Origin: Candidatus Zhuqueibacterota bacterium
Lineage (GTDB): Bacteria > Zhuqueibacterota > Zhuqueibacteria > Oceanimicrobiales > Oceanimicrobiaceae
NCBI GenBank assembly: GCA_029261995.1
Contig: JAJDAF010000036.1
Location: 1-64,000 of the forward strand
Direction: 5' to 3'
Length of the DNA: 64,000 nucleotides
Shown here: one piece after another, positions 46,111 through 54,742 of the stretch
Numbering within the stretch: position 1 is the first letter of the stretch
How the letters are laid out: each line of letters opens with the position of its first letter
Position numbers and translations under genes: made by a program
The notes under the pieces: model-generated
What the model saw: only the letters and a program-made list of their open reading frames with translations
Told to the model about the DNA's origin: nothing
The model's database searches: none

Positions 46111-46611
46111 TCAATCAAGGGAAAGGTTCTCAAAATCATACTCAAAGTGCCCGCCGTCGCCATCTGCATTAGATTGCTCAGCTTCTGACAAGACTTCACG
46201 GGAGTCGAAGTTCATCGTACTGTTCTCGTCGTCCATCAACTCAACAATCTCACCGTCGGTGCGCTCCTTACGGTTGAGAAACTGAATTCTGCGAGCCTTT
46301 ATCTCAACCACATTGTTGTGGTTGCCGTCAGATGTCTTCCAGCTTCTGCTTTGCAACTCGCCTTCCACTAAGACTGCCGACCCTTTGCGCAAATACTCGT
46401 GGCAACTGTCAGCCAGCTTGTACCATGCAACGACGCCCACAAAACAGACATTTTCGCGCCAGTGTCCGGCATTGTCTCTAAACTGGCGATTTGAGGCGAC
46501 ATAGAAGTTAGCCACCGGCGTGCCGTTAGTTGTTTTGCGGAGCGTCGGTTCACTGGTCAGATTGCCGGCAATCAGGATGTTGTTGATGTCCGGCATCTTC
46601 AGGTTTGACAT
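46111..46611 (-). CDS. ssb: single-stranded DNA-binding protein
   Basis: SSB coats single-stranded DNA during replication and repair. The 166-residue protein has the OB fold (INNILIAGNLTSEPTLRKT, VANFYVASNRQFRD, VCFVGVVAWYKLADSC, VLVEGELQSRSW) and a short linker. The C-terminus ends FEYDFENLSLD and lacks the D-D-x-x-P-F tip through which SSB normally recruits partner proteins. GGAGGGAG precedes the ATG at 46611. It sits between rpsF and rpsR, the conserved ssb position. Confidence 0.94.
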   Translation of the reverse strand: MSNLKMPDINNILIAGNLTSEPTLRKTTNGTPVANFYVASNRQFRDNAGHWRENVCFVGVVAWYKLADSCHEYLRKGSAVLVEGELQSRSWKTSDGNHNNVVEIKARRIQFLNRKERTDGEIVELMDDENSTMNFDSREVLSEAEQSNADGDGGHFEYDFENLSLD

Positions 46612-46697
46612 GTTTACTCCCTCCAATCATCGACTATTCCGTCACACAACTCGTCCGGAACTGGACTGTCTCAGTCACTCAGCATTCCATCGCACTT

Positions 46698-47282
46698 CTA
46701 GTCTGCCGTCTTGTCTTCAGCCTCATTGTCCGCGGCTACGGGATCAATCGCTTCTGCGGCCGCTTCCGGCTTTGGCTTTGGCTCAGGCTCAGACTCGGTT
46801 TCGGTCTCCGCTTCTTGCTCGACAGGCACTGCGGTTTCTGCCTGAACAGATGCTTCTTCAGCCGCAACGGGGTCTGTGGCCGGCTCGGCGACGACAGGTT
46901 GTGGCTCAGGGTCCGCGACTGACTCGGTGGCAGCAGGTTGTGCCTCAGGATCTGCGGCAGCAGCTTCTTCGCCTTCTGGCTTTTCCGGGTAATTTCTTGG
47001 CTCGGCCTTCACCGTCAGGTAGCGCAAAATGCTTTCTTCAAGACGATACTCGCGCTCAAGCAGCAAGGGGATTGTACCCGGGCCTTCAAACAGCAGGTGG
47101 TAGTAATTACCATACTGTTTGCGATTGATCTCGTAGGCGAGACGCTTTTTGCCCCACTCATCTTTGTTGATGATGGTGCCGCCGTGGTTGGTGATAAAGC
47201 TTTCCACCTTGGTCACGATGACTTGCATATCATCAGCTTTCTGCAGTGAGTCAATCACAATAGTTGTTTCATACCTTTGCAA
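46698..47282 (-). CDS. rpsF: 30S ribosomal protein S6 with long acidic tail
   Basis: Residues 1-98 are a standard S6 (MQRYETTIVIDSL, GKKRLAYEINRKQYGNYYHLLFEG, LEESILRYLTVK). Residues 99-194 are a Glu/Ala/Pro-rich acidic extension, which is far longer than the Glu tails added to E. coli S6 after translation. The start is TTG at 47282 with AGGAGGT nine bases upstream. It lies 34 bases after hppA and begins the rpsF-ssb-rpsR-rplI block. Confidence 0.95.
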   Translation of the reverse strand: MQRYETTIVIDSLQKADDMQVIVTKVESFITNHGGTIINKDEWGKKRLAYEINRKQYGNYYHLLFEGPGTIPLLLEREYRLEESILRYLTVKAEPRNYPEKPEGEEAAAADPEAQPAATESVADPEPQPVVAEPATDPVAAEEASVQAETAVPVEQEAETETESEPEPKPKPEAAAEAIDPVAADNEAEDKTAD

Positions 47283-47316
47283 ATCGGATATACCTCCTGG
47301 TTAGAACGATGAATAA

Positions 47317-49335
47317 TTATTGAGCGAACAAAGGCGCCAATACCAGAGAGATGACAGCCATGAGCTTGATCAAGATGTTGATCGACGGGCCCACGGTGTC
47401 CTTGAGCGGATCACCAACGGTGTCACCGATAACTGTGGCCTTATGGGTATCTGACCCTTTGCCTCCAAAATTGCCTTCTTCTATGAATTTCTTTGCATTG
47501 TCCATGGCGCCGCCGGAGTTTGCCATCTGAATGCCCAGCATCACGCCTGTGATAAGTGCGCCAACCAGCAAGCCTGCGAGAGCATCCGGTCCCAGCCAAA
47601 AGCCGATGATAGGCGGAGTGACAATTGCCAGTGCACCCGGAACCAGCATCCCTTGAATGGCGCCTGTCGTGCTGATATCCACACACTTCGCAGAGTCAGG
47701 TAGCACCTTTCCCTCCATCAGACCGGGAATCTCTCTAAACTGCCGGCGAACTTCCTCAATCATCTTGAACGCAGCCTTACTCACGGCTTCAAAGAGCATC
47801 GACGAAATCAGGAATGGGAACATGCCGCCAATAAGGAGACCCGCCAGAACTTTCGGTGACTTGATATCAGCGATGTCTACATTAGCGGACTTCATATAGG
47901 CAACCAGCAGGGCCAGCGATGCTAATGCTGCAGACCCGATGGCAAATCCTTTACCAATCGCTGCGGTGGTGTTGCCAACAGAGTCGAGGTTGTCGGTGAT
48001 CTCACGAACTGAGGGGTCAAGTTCAGCCATCTCGGCGATGCCGCCGGCGTTGTCCGCGATAGGCCCGTATGAATCTACAGCGACCACCATGCCAGTTGTA
48101 GCGAGCATGCCGAGCGCCGCCATGGCAACGCCATAAACGCCGGCAAAATCGAACGACAGCATGACAGCAATAGCGAGAGCAATGACCGGAATGGCTGTGG
48201 ACGCCATGCCAATGGCAATACCGCCGGTGACGGTCAGAGCAGGTCCGCTCTTGGAATCCTCAGCCAGCTTTTTGACCGGCTTGAATTTATTTGAAGTGTA
48301 GTATTCGCTGCAAAATCCTACAATGATACCGGAAACCACACCCGACATCGTGGCATAGAATGGCCCCAATTTTGAATAGGACACTCCATCTTCCGCGAAC
48401 GCTGAGCCGAAATTGTCAACGATGAAGTAGGTGGCTACCGCAGTCAAAATCGCACTGACGTAGGTGCCTCCCATCAATGAGCCCTGTGGATTCGATTTTC
48501 CGGTTAACTTGACATATAAGACGCCAAGAATCGATGCCACGATACCCGCGCTGGCGATATAAAACGGCAGAACCTGCAGGCTATTGTTGCCCAGTCCGAT
48601 GATAGCCGAGATGGCGAGAGCCGCAATGATCGACTCAACATACGACTCCAGCAAATCCGAGCCGAGGCCAGCGACATCACCGACATTATCGCCGACATTG
48701 TCAGCGATAACCGCGGGATTGCGGGGGTCATCTTCCGGGATGCCCGCTTCAACCTTGCCGACCAGATCAGCACCCATATCAGCGCCCTTGGTGAAAATAC
48801 CGCCGCCGCTACGGGCGAAAAGCGCGACGAGACTCGCCCCCATTGCGTAGCCATTGATTATCGCTGGCTCGCCATCGAAGGCGACATACACCATGCAGAG
48901 GCCAAAGAGCGACAGGCCAACCACGCTCATCCCCATCACGGCGCCACCCGACACAGCCACGCCGAGAGCACCTTGCAGGCCGCCGGAAAGCGCACCTTGA
49001 GTGGTTCGACTGTTGGCGCGAGTGGCGATGCTCATCCCGATATAGCCAGCCAAAGCCGATGCAAACGCACCAGCGATAAATGCCACGGATGTCTTCCATC
49101 CAAGCGGGACATCTGTGAAGGCTGGCGCCATCGCGATCAGCCCTGCGATGACAACGACAAATATTCCTATATACGTGTATTCACGCTTTAAAAAGGCTCT
49201 TGCACCCTCTTGTACGGCCTTGGATATTTCGACCATGCGAGCGTTGCCTGGATCCTTTTTCATAACATCACGAATCAAAAAAGCGACGAAAGCCATCGCC
49301 AACAGACTTGCAATAACTGGTATAATTGTGATCAT
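47317..49335 (-). CDS. hppA: membrane-bound ion-translocating pyrophosphatase
   Basis: The enzyme couples pyrophosphate hydrolysis to pumping of H+ or Na+. The protein of about 672 residues has many membrane helices and the catalytic segments [41 protein letters not shown] and [14 protein letters not shown]. The stretch [18 protein letters not shown] has Ala where K+-independent enzymes have Lys, so a K+-dependent type (Na+- or H+-pumping) is expected. The ATG at 49335 is used; a TTG lies one codon upstream. It is inserted between pth and rpsF. Confidence 0.96.
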   Translation of the reverse strand: MITIIPVIASLLAMAFVAFLIRDVMKKDPGNARMVEISKAVQEGARAFLKREYTYIGIFVVVIAGLIAMAPAFTDVPLGWKTSVAFIAGAFASALAGYIGMSIATRANSRTTQGALSGGLQGALGVAVSGGAVMGMSVVGLSLFGLCMVYVAFDGEPAIINGYAMGASLVALFARSGGGIFTKGADMGADLVGKVEAGIPEDDPRNPAVIADNVGDNVGDVAGLGSDLLESYVESIIAALAISAIIGLGNNSLQVLPFYIASAGIVASILGVLYVKLTGKSNPQGSLMGGTYVSAILTAVATYFIVDNFGSAFAEDGVSYSKLGPFYATMSGVVSGIIVGFCSEYYTSNKFKPVKKLAEDSKSGPALTVTGGIAIGMASTAIPVIALAIAVMLSFDFAGVYGVAMAALGMLATTGMVVAVDSYGPIADNAGGIAEMAELDPSVREITDNLDSVGNTTAAIGKGFAIGSAALASLALLVAYMKSANVDIADIKSPKVLAGLLIGGMFPFLISSMLFEAVSKAAFKMIEEVRRQFREIPGLMEGKVLPDSAKCVDISTTGAIQGMLVPGALAIVTPPIIGFWLGPDALAGLLVGALITGVMLGIQMANSGGAMDNAKKFIEEGNFGGKGSDTHKATVIGDTVGDPLKDTVGPSINILIKLMAVISLVLAPLFAQ

Positions 49336-49357
49336 CAACGAAAATCCTCCATAATTT

Positions 49358-49930
49358 TTAATTGAACAGGTTCATCGTTTGTACCATTTCATGAGTGACA
49401 AAAAAACTACAAGCATCCACTGCTTTGCTCACCACTTTCGTAACAACATCATTCTCATTTTCATCAAATTCGCCAAGCACGAAATCAACCGTATCGACCA
49501 CCGTGTCCTGGCCGATGCCAATGCGACACCTTGGGAACTTGTCATCCTGCAAGTGGGCAATAATCGATTTCAAACCGTTGTGACCGCCATCACTGCCATC
49601 AGGTCTGAGCCTGAGTTTGCCGAGTGGCAGGTTGAGATCATCCAGAATAATGAGAAGATTGCTCAAAGGAATCCCAAACCTGCTCACCAATTCTTCTACG
49701 GCACATCCACTGCGGTTCATAAAGGTCAGAGGTTTGCTCAAAATCACGTTGACGTCATCAGCGGTACGTGCATGATACAGCACGTAGTTTGAACAGCGCT
49801 CTTCCTTCTCCACCGTCACTTGCTCAAGAAGCACATCAATGACCATGAAGCCGGCGTTGTGCCGGGTTTTGGCATATCGAAATCCAGGATTCCCAAGGCC
49901 GACAAACAAATGAGTAGGCTCGTGTTCCAC
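49358..49930 (-). CDS. pth: peptidyl-tRNA hydrolase
   Basis: Pth releases peptides from prematurely dropped peptidyl-tRNA. The 190-residue protein has the family core: LFVGLGNPGFRYAKTRHNAGFMVID with the catalytic His, LSKPLTFMNRSG, ILDDLNLPLGKLRLRPDGSDGGHNGLKS and RCRIGIGQD. It starts with GTG at 49930, 21 bases after rplY. The prs-rplY-pth order is conserved in many bacteria. Confidence 0.95.
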   Translation of the reverse strand: MEHEPTHLFVGLGNPGFRYAKTRHNAGFMVIDVLLEQVTVEKEERCSNYVLYHARTADDVNVILSKPLTFMNRSGCAVEELVSRFGIPLSNLLIILDDLNLPLGKLRLRPDGSDGGHNGLKSIIAHLQDDKFPRCRIGIGQDTVVDTVDFVLGEFDENENDVVTKVVSKAVDACSFFVTHEMVQTMNLFN

Positions 49931-49951
49931 ACCTCGTGCAAGCAGACGCCT

Positions 49952-50590
49952 CTATTCGCCGTCTTCGCTCTCCTCTTTCTCCTCGCCTACAAGTTCAGGC
50001 TCGGTCGGCTCTTCGACGTCTTCAACCTCGGGTTCGGCGGCAACTGATGGCATTCTAACGATAACAATAGATTGGTCATCATCGTTGAGAACATTGACTT
50101 TTTCAAGCTTGAGGCTACCGACCAGAAATGAGTCACCAACTTCGAGGTCGGTAACATCGACCTCCAGATGTTCAGGAATATCGCCCGGCAAACATTCAAC
50201 ATTGATTTCGCGCAGCAGTTGATACATAACGCCACCACCCGTCTTGACGCCGACTGAAGTCCCTACGACATATACGGGAATGGCCACCGTCACCTTTTCG
50301 GTCATCTTAATGCCCATGAAATCGACGTGTAGTGCCGTGCCTGACACTGGGTGCCACTGAACATCTCTGATGACGCATTTGAGACTATCCTTACCGCCGA
50401 GGGATAAGTCAACGATATTGGCGTCAGAGTGAATAAACATTTTCAACTCTTTCTCATCGACGGACAGCGAAACCGAGTCTTCTCCGCGAATGTAGTAAAC
50501 GGCAGGAACACGGCCATCGCGACGCAATGCCTTGTTCTCTTTTTTATCTACGACTTCACGCTTCTCAACATTCAAAACAGCTTTGGACAT
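49952..50590 (-). CDS. rplY: 50S ribosomal protein L25 (CTC type)
   Basis: The 212-residue protein is the long, two-domain L25 form that binds 5S rRNA: an N-terminal domain (LRRDGRVPAVYYIRGED) and a C-terminal TL5-like domain (HVDFMGIKMTEKVTVAIPVYVVG, LPGDIPEHLEVDVTDLEVGDSF), ending in an acidic tail. GGAG lies six bases before the ATG at 50590, which is preferred to a TTG at 50602. It lies 15 bases after prs. Confidence 0.95.
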   Translation of the reverse strand: MSKAVLNVEKREVVDKKENKALRRDGRVPAVYYIRGEDSVSLSVDEKELKMFIHSDANIVDLSLGGKDSLKCVIRDVQWHPVSGTALHVDFMGIKMTEKVTVAIPVYVVGTSVGVKTGGGVMYQLLREINVECLPGDIPEHLEVDVTDLEVGDSFLVGSLKLEKVNVLNDDDQSIVIVRMPSVAAEPEVEDVEEPTEPELVGEEKEESEDGE

Positions 50591-50605
50591 GTTCAACTCC
50601 AAGAT

Positions 50606-51541
50606 TTAATCAAACAACGTACTGATAGATTCTTCACCGTGAATTCTTTTGATGGCCTCACCAAACAAAGTGGCAGCAGACAAAACTTCTATTTTCTCAA
50701 TCCTTTTCGCAGGTGGCAGGTTGACCGTGTCGGTAACCTTCATTTTTGTTATTGGCGCATCAGATATGCGCTCAATGGCTGGTCCCGACAGCAATGGATG
50801 GGTACACGCCACGTAAATCTCGTTTGCTCCCTGTTCCTTTAACGCTATCGATGCGTTGCAGAGAGTGCCCGCCGTATCCACAATGTCATCAATGATGAGA
50901 ATATTTCGGTCCCTGACATCGCCAATGATATTCACAATCTCTGCTTCATTGTGCTTTGGCCGGCGTTTGTCTATAATCGCCAGAGGGGCATGCAGGCGCT
51001 TGGCGTAAGCCCGCGCCATTCTGATGCCGCCGACATCTGGAGAAAGCACCGTAAGATCCGCGACATCCATCTCTCTGAAGTGGTCGCAAAAGATGGTGGC
51101 TGAATACAAATGGTCAACAGGAATATCAAAAAAGCCCTGAATCTGCGGGGCGTGCAAGTCCATGGCCAGAATGCGATCTGCACCCGCTGTGGTTATCAAA
51201 TTAGCCACGAGCTTCGCTGTGATGGAAACACGTGGTTGATCCTTACGGTCTTGCCTGGCATATCCAAAATACGGTATGACGGCCGTGATTCGCTCAGCCG
51301 AAGCACGTTTGGCGGCATCCAACATAATCAGCAGTTCCATCAGGTTGTCTGATGGAGCGTGCGTAGACTGAACTACGAAGACATCTGCTCCCCTGATGTT
51401 CTGGTTGTACTTCACCCAGATCTCGCCATCGCTAAAATAGCTAATCGTGGCATCGCCAAGAGAGACCTGAAGGTATGAAGCAATCTCTTGCGCCAGATGG
51501 CGATTGGAGTTACCTGAGAATAATAAGGGATTGGGTAACAT
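50606..51541 (-). CDS. prs: ribose-phosphate pyrophosphokinase
   Basis: Prs makes PRPP from ribose-5-phosphate and ATP, feeding nucleotide, His and Trp synthesis. The 311-residue protein contains FSDGEIWVKYNQNIRGADVFVVQST, YARQDRK, DLHAPQIQGFF and the PRPP-binding loop IIDDIVDTAGTLCNAS. It follows the tRNA-Gln gene and leads the prs-rplY-pth group. A possible metabolic link to ribose phosphates from the BMC locus is noted but not shown. Confidence 0.97.
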   Translation of the reverse strand: MLPNPLLFSGNSNRHLAQEIASYLQVSLGDATISYFSDGEIWVKYNQNIRGADVFVVQSTHAPSDNLMELLIMLDAAKRASAERITAVIPYFGYARQDRKDQPRVSITAKLVANLITTAGADRILAMDLHAPQIQGFFDIPVDHLYSATIFCDHFREMDVADLTVLSPDVGGIRMARAYAKRLHAPLAIIDKRRPKHNEAEIVNIIGDVRDRNILIIDDIVDTAGTLCNASIALKEQGANEIYVACTHPLLSGPAIERISDAPITKMKVTDTVNLPPAKRIEKIEVLSAATLFGEAIKRIHGEESISTLFD

Positions 51542-51623
51542 AGTCAGTTCTTGGAAACATAGAAAATGACGGCAACCCTTCCGAGTCCCGTCATTTACTA
51601 AGTCATTTGAGGACGTTAGTCAG

Positions 51624-51695
51624 CTGAGGCGGGAGGATTCGAACCTCCGTATGCAGGGACCAAAACCCTGTGCCTTGCCGCTTGGCGACGCCCCA
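51624..51695 (-). tRNA. tRNA-Gln (anticodon TTG)
   Basis: On the minus strand the sequence folds as a cloverleaf. The 7-bp acceptor stem is TGGGGCG with CGCCTCA (one G-T pair), the anticodon stem is CAGGG/CCCTG around the loop TTTTGGT, and the T arm is GGAGG-TTCGAAT-CCTCC. The discriminator base is G and CCA is not encoded. Its place between spoVG and prs is common for this tRNA. Confidence 0.93.
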
Positions 51696-51723
51696 GTTTT
51701 GCTTCCTATTTCCTTTTTAAATC

Positions 51724-52026
51724 CTAATTTTCCAGTTCAGAGTTTACAGCCTCGCTGAACTCGCCACCCTCTTTATTCAGCGAACCGTGGTACTCGTCCA
51801 GAATGAATTTTTCCAGATATTGCCGGAACTCATTCTGGATAGGGTGTGCAATATCGCGATAAGAGCCATCGGGCATTTTCCTGCTGGGCATGCTGATGAA
51901 ATAGCCATCCGAGCCTTTGATAATCTTCATTCCACGAACTACAAAGGAATCATCGAACGTCACATTTACGAAGGCCTTCAGCTTATCTTCATTCCGCAGA
52001 CTAATGTTAATCTCTGTTATCTCCAT
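51724..52026 (-). CDS. spoVG: SpoVG family regulator
   Basis: SpoVG proteins are small, site-specific DNA- and RNA-binding regulators found well beyond spore formers. The 100-residue protein (from the ATG at 52026, MEITEINISLRNEDKLKAFV) has VTFDDSFVVRGMKIIKG, FISMPSRKMPDGSYRDIAHPI and a short acidic tail, matching the family over its length. GGAGGGAGGC precedes the ATG. It lies between ispE and tRNA-Gln, as in many Gram-positive and FCB genomes. Confidence 0.94.
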   Translation of the reverse strand: MEITEINISLRNEDKLKAFVNVTFDDSFVVRGMKIIKGSDGYFISMPSRKMPDGSYRDIAHPIQNEFRQYLEKFILDEYHGSLNKEGGEFSEAVNSELEN

Positions 52027-52089
52027 GCCTCCCTCCAAAAAAAAACGACCATTGCGATTCCCGCAAATTCAGAGCCAGATTCCACTTAA

Positions 52090-52968
52090 TTAAGCGAGCT
52101 GTGCATATCCCCATTTTATAAATGCACTGACAAATGTCCTATAGTGGCCGGGAAACAGTGATTCAACCCTCGTAGCATCCGATTCACAATCAAACAGACC
52201 AAAAACAGCTGAACCTGAGCCTGAAAGACTGGCAAACAACGCTCCATTTATGCAAAGCAGACGTTTGATTTCGCCGAGAACTGCGTGTTCGGCAAAGACG
52301 TGCGCTTCGAAATCATTTCGAAGCAGCCTGAAGAATTCTACATCATTGATAATCTTATCCTTAAAACTTGTCAAGGTAAGATCTTTTTTGCTCATTGTCA
52401 AGTCCGAATTCAAATTCCTATACGCCCACGCTGTCGACACATGAATCCCAGCAAACACCACCAAAACCGCGCCTGGTTGAACAGGAAGTGCAACGCTTTC
52501 CAACTGCTCTCCGCGGCCGGTCGCGAACGCCGTACCCCCCTGAATAAAGAACGGAACATCGGAACCGAGTTCCGCTGCCATCTCTTCCAGTTGATTGACG
52601 CTCAGGCCCAAATCCCACAGGCTGTTCAGGCCCAGAAGTACCACTGCTGCATTGCCACTTCCGCCGCCAAGGCCGGCCCCGGCCGGGATTCGCTTAGACA
52701 ATTCAATCTCAACGCCGCTCTTGACCAGATGCCTTGCTTCGAGCAATCGAAATGCCCGCACACAAAGATTGGAGTCATCAACAGGTAAAGATGGAGTATC
52801 ACAGCTAAACCGAATACCGGGTTTGGCGCTGAGGCGCAATGCGATTTCGTCATGCAGGTCTATCTGCTGGAGAACGGTTTGCAACTCATGGAAGCCATCA
52901 TCACGTTTGCCAAGAATATTCAGACCGAGGTTGATTTTTGCATAAGATGGCAGGCGCAGTGACCGCAT
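52090..52968 (-). CDS. ispE: 4-diphosphocytidyl-2-C-methyl-D-erythritol kinase
   Basis: IspE phosphorylates CDP-ME in the MEP isoprenoid pathway. The 292-residue GHMP kinase has the N-terminal SYAKINLGLNILGKRDDGFHEL, the ATP loop PAGAGLGGGSGNAA, SDVPFFIQGGTAFATGRGE and LSGSGSAVFGLF. The ATG at 52968 begins the homologous part; the longer frame to 53079 overlaps the shell gene and is rejected. Only 16 bases separate it from the BMC gene upstream, so it is probably on the shell-gene transcript. Confidence 0.94.
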   Translation of the reverse strand: MRSLRLPSYAKINLGLNILGKRDDGFHELQTVLQQIDLHDEIALRLSAKPGIRFSCDTPSLPVDDSNLCVRAFRLLEARHLVKSGVEIELSKRIPAGAGLGGGSGNAAVVLLGLNSLWDLGLSVNQLEEMAAELGSDVPFFIQGGTAFATGRGEQLESVALPVQPGAVLVVFAGIHVSTAWAYRNLNSDLTMSKKDLTLTSFKDKIINDVEFFRLLRNDFEAHVFAEHAVLGEIKRLLCINGALFASLSGSGSAVFGLFDCESDATRVESLFPGHYRTFVSAFIKWGYAQLA

Positions 52969-52984
52969 GCTGGTAACCACGAAC

Positions 52985-53440
52985 TTACTTCCGGTAGTAC
53001 TCTCGGAACTTCTCCAGCAGCAACTGCCTGTTTGCTTTCGAAATATCCCGTCCTTGCAGGGGAAAATCTGGCAGTTCACGGGCCAGGCTTCTCATCTGCC
53101 TGACCGGAAGCTTCTCTACATCACCAGGATTTGAAAGTGAGTAGGATGAGGATGGATGGATACTGAGTTCGTCGTAGACGATTAACTCCGTATCCTCGTG
53201 TGGCCTCGGAATGACGTGACAGGAAACCAACTCGCCGATGCGTTCAGCAGCGGCGGCGCCAGCATCGACCGCTGATTTGACGGCGCCGACTTCGCCGACC
53301 ACCTTCACAGTGATCAGCGCGGCAATGGTATTTTCGGCGCCGATAAGCTTGACGTTTGCAGCTTTCACCATGGCGTCTGCTGCCTCAATGGCGCCGACCA
53401 AACCTTTGGTTTCTATCAGGCCAAGCGCTTTTTCATCCAT
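52985..53440 (-). CDS. BMC-H microcompartment shell protein with C-terminal helical extension
   Basis: Residues 1-90 are a BMC domain ([56 protein letters not shown]), a protein that forms flat hexameric tiles of the shell. The pore loop reads TIAAL instead of the common KIGSG type. Residues 91-107 are a Ser-rich linker, and 108-151 form a basic helical unit ([35 protein letters not shown]) resembling SAP/Rho_N-type helix pairs. Such tails on shell proteins (compare EutK and PduK) may bind nucleic acid or cargo. It is 21 bases after the second shell gene. Confidence 0.93.
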   Translation of the reverse strand: MDEKALGLIETKGLVGAIEAADAMVKAANVKLIGAENTIAALITVKVVGEVGAVKSAVDAGAAAAERIGELVSCHVIPRPHEDTELIVYDELSIHPSSSYSLSNPGDVEKLPVRQMRSLARELPDFPLQGRDISKANRQLLLEKFREYYRK

Positions 53441-53461
53441 TTTGTGGGGCTTGCCAACCAG

Positions 53462-53746
53462 TTAGGAATCTGCCCGGTCAGGCAAGATCATCTCCACATC
53501 GGCATGTGGCCGTGGGATGACATGAACGGAAACGAGTTCACCCACTCTTTCTGCGGCGGAGGCCCCGGCATCCGTGGCGGCCTTCACAGCGCCGACATCT
53601 CCACGAACCATAACGGTTACGTATCCGCCACCGATTTTTTCTTTGCCGATCAAAGTGACTTTTGCTGCCTTCACCATCGCATCGGCCGCTTCAACCGCAC
53701 CGACCAAACCTCTGGTTTCTATCATTCCCAAAGCGTCTAAGCTCAT
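53462..53746 (-). CDS. BMC-H microcompartment shell protein (PduA/EutM-like)
   Basis: The 94-residue protein is a canonical hexamer-forming shell protein: [28 protein letters not shown], the pore segment [18 protein letters not shown], and [26 protein letters not shown]. The pore triplet is GGG. It is the first gene after a strong promoter, with AAGGAG upstream of its ATG, and is followed by the second shell gene. Abundant expression would suit the main shell tile. Confidence 0.96.
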   Translation of the reverse strand: MSLDALGMIETRGLVGAVEAADAMVKAAKVTLIGKEKIGGGYVTVMVRGDVGAVKAATDAGASAAERVGELVSVHVIPRPHADVEMILPDRADS

Positions 53747-53812
53747 AGAATGGAACTCCTTCCTTTAGTTAAGTTCCAAAATGGATTTCTACTCGAAGGC
53801 TACGAAAGATAA

Positions 53813-53841
53813 AGTATAGTAAATCCGCCAAAGATTGTCAA
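53813..53841 (-). promoter_or_regulatory. near-consensus sigma-70 promoter of the shell genes
   Basis: On the minus strand TTGACA (53836-53841) and TATACT (53813-53818) are exactly 17 bases apart. The predicted start near 53806 gives a leader of about 60 bases to the first BMC-H gene. It lies in the gap between the divergent shell and lpxH genes. Confidence 0.8.
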
Positions 53842-53924
53842 CATATTTTTCCCGACCGCAAGACCGAAATTCCCACTCAATAATCTGTTGCTTTTTTACT
53901 ATCAAATCGATATGTTGGGCGGCA

Positions 53925-54650
53925 ATGGACAAGGTCTTCTTCATTTCAGACGTGCATCTTGGAGCGCACCCGCCAGCGGTCGAGTCACGCAAAGCTTCCA
54001 AACTCTACTCCTTCCTTACATCAATTCAGGGACAGGCTGACTACCTTTACATCGTCGGCGACCTTTATGATTTTTGGTTTGAGTATTGCCGCGCGATTCC
54101 GAAGATCAACCTGAAGATCATTGCAGCATTAAGCCAGTTGGTTGAATCGGGAACGGTGGTGCGGTACTTCATCGGAAACCACGACCTTTGGCACGACACC
54201 TATTTCGAACGTGAACTCGGCGTGGAAATTTTGCACGAACCGCTGGCCGTAGAGCACAACGGCCTCAAGCTCTTTATCGCGCACGGAGATGGCCTGGCCC
54301 CGGGTGAGCGCAAACTTCGGTTTATGAAATGGATCATGAAGAATCGCTTCAACATTTTTCTGTACCGATTGTTGCATCCGGACCTGGGCATTCCACTGGC
54401 CCACTACTTTTCGAAAGAGAGTAAGAAGAAAGGGGCAAACAGCTTCCTTGAGCAATATCGAACGTTCGCATTAGGCAAGTTGGAAGATGGGTTCGACGCG
54501 GTTATCTTCGGACACACGCACGAGCCCATGTTCGAGTGGATCGGCAAAAAATACTACATCAATCTGGGGGACTGGATCAATCATTTCTCATACGGAGAAA
54601 TGACGGAAGCCAAACTTGCTTTGAAGACCTGGAATGAAGAGCCTGCTTAA
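53925..54650 (+). CDS. lpxH: UDP-2,3-diacylglucosamine diphosphatase (LpxH-like)
   Basis: LpxH cleaves UDP-2,3-diacylglucosamine to lipid X in lipid A synthesis, supporting a Gram-negative envelope. The 241-residue metallophosphatase has the calcineurin-type ligands in ISDVHLGAH, VGDLYDFWFEY, FIGNHDLWH, FIAHGDGL and FGHTHEPMFE. The ATG at 53925 matches the family start; the frame is open upstream to 53835 but that region overlaps the shell promoter. Together with the PBP gene it separates the two halves of the BMC locus. Confidence 0.93.
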   Translation: MDKVFFISDVHLGAHPPAVESRKASKLYSFLTSIQGQADYLYIVGDLYDFWFEYCRAIPKINLKIIAALSQLVESGTVVRYFIGNHDLWHDTYFERELGVEILHEPLAVEHNGLKLFIAHGDGLAPGERKLRFMKWIMKNRFNIFLYRLLHPDLGIPLAHYFSKESKKKGANSFLEQYRTFALGKLEDGFDAVIFGHTHEPMFEWIGKKYYINLGDWINHFSYGEMTEAKLALKTWNEEPA

Positions 54651-54742
54651 GCCAGACATTTCCGGCGATCATTCATCGGCGAAACTTCAGCCGCGATGGC
54701 TGGTATAAGTTTCAGTCATCCAAAACTAAATCGGAACATGAG

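Noticed and set aside
53835-53924. Upstream extension of lpxH
   Set aside because: The extra 30 residues do not resemble LpxH, and the region contains the -35 of the divergent shell promoter.
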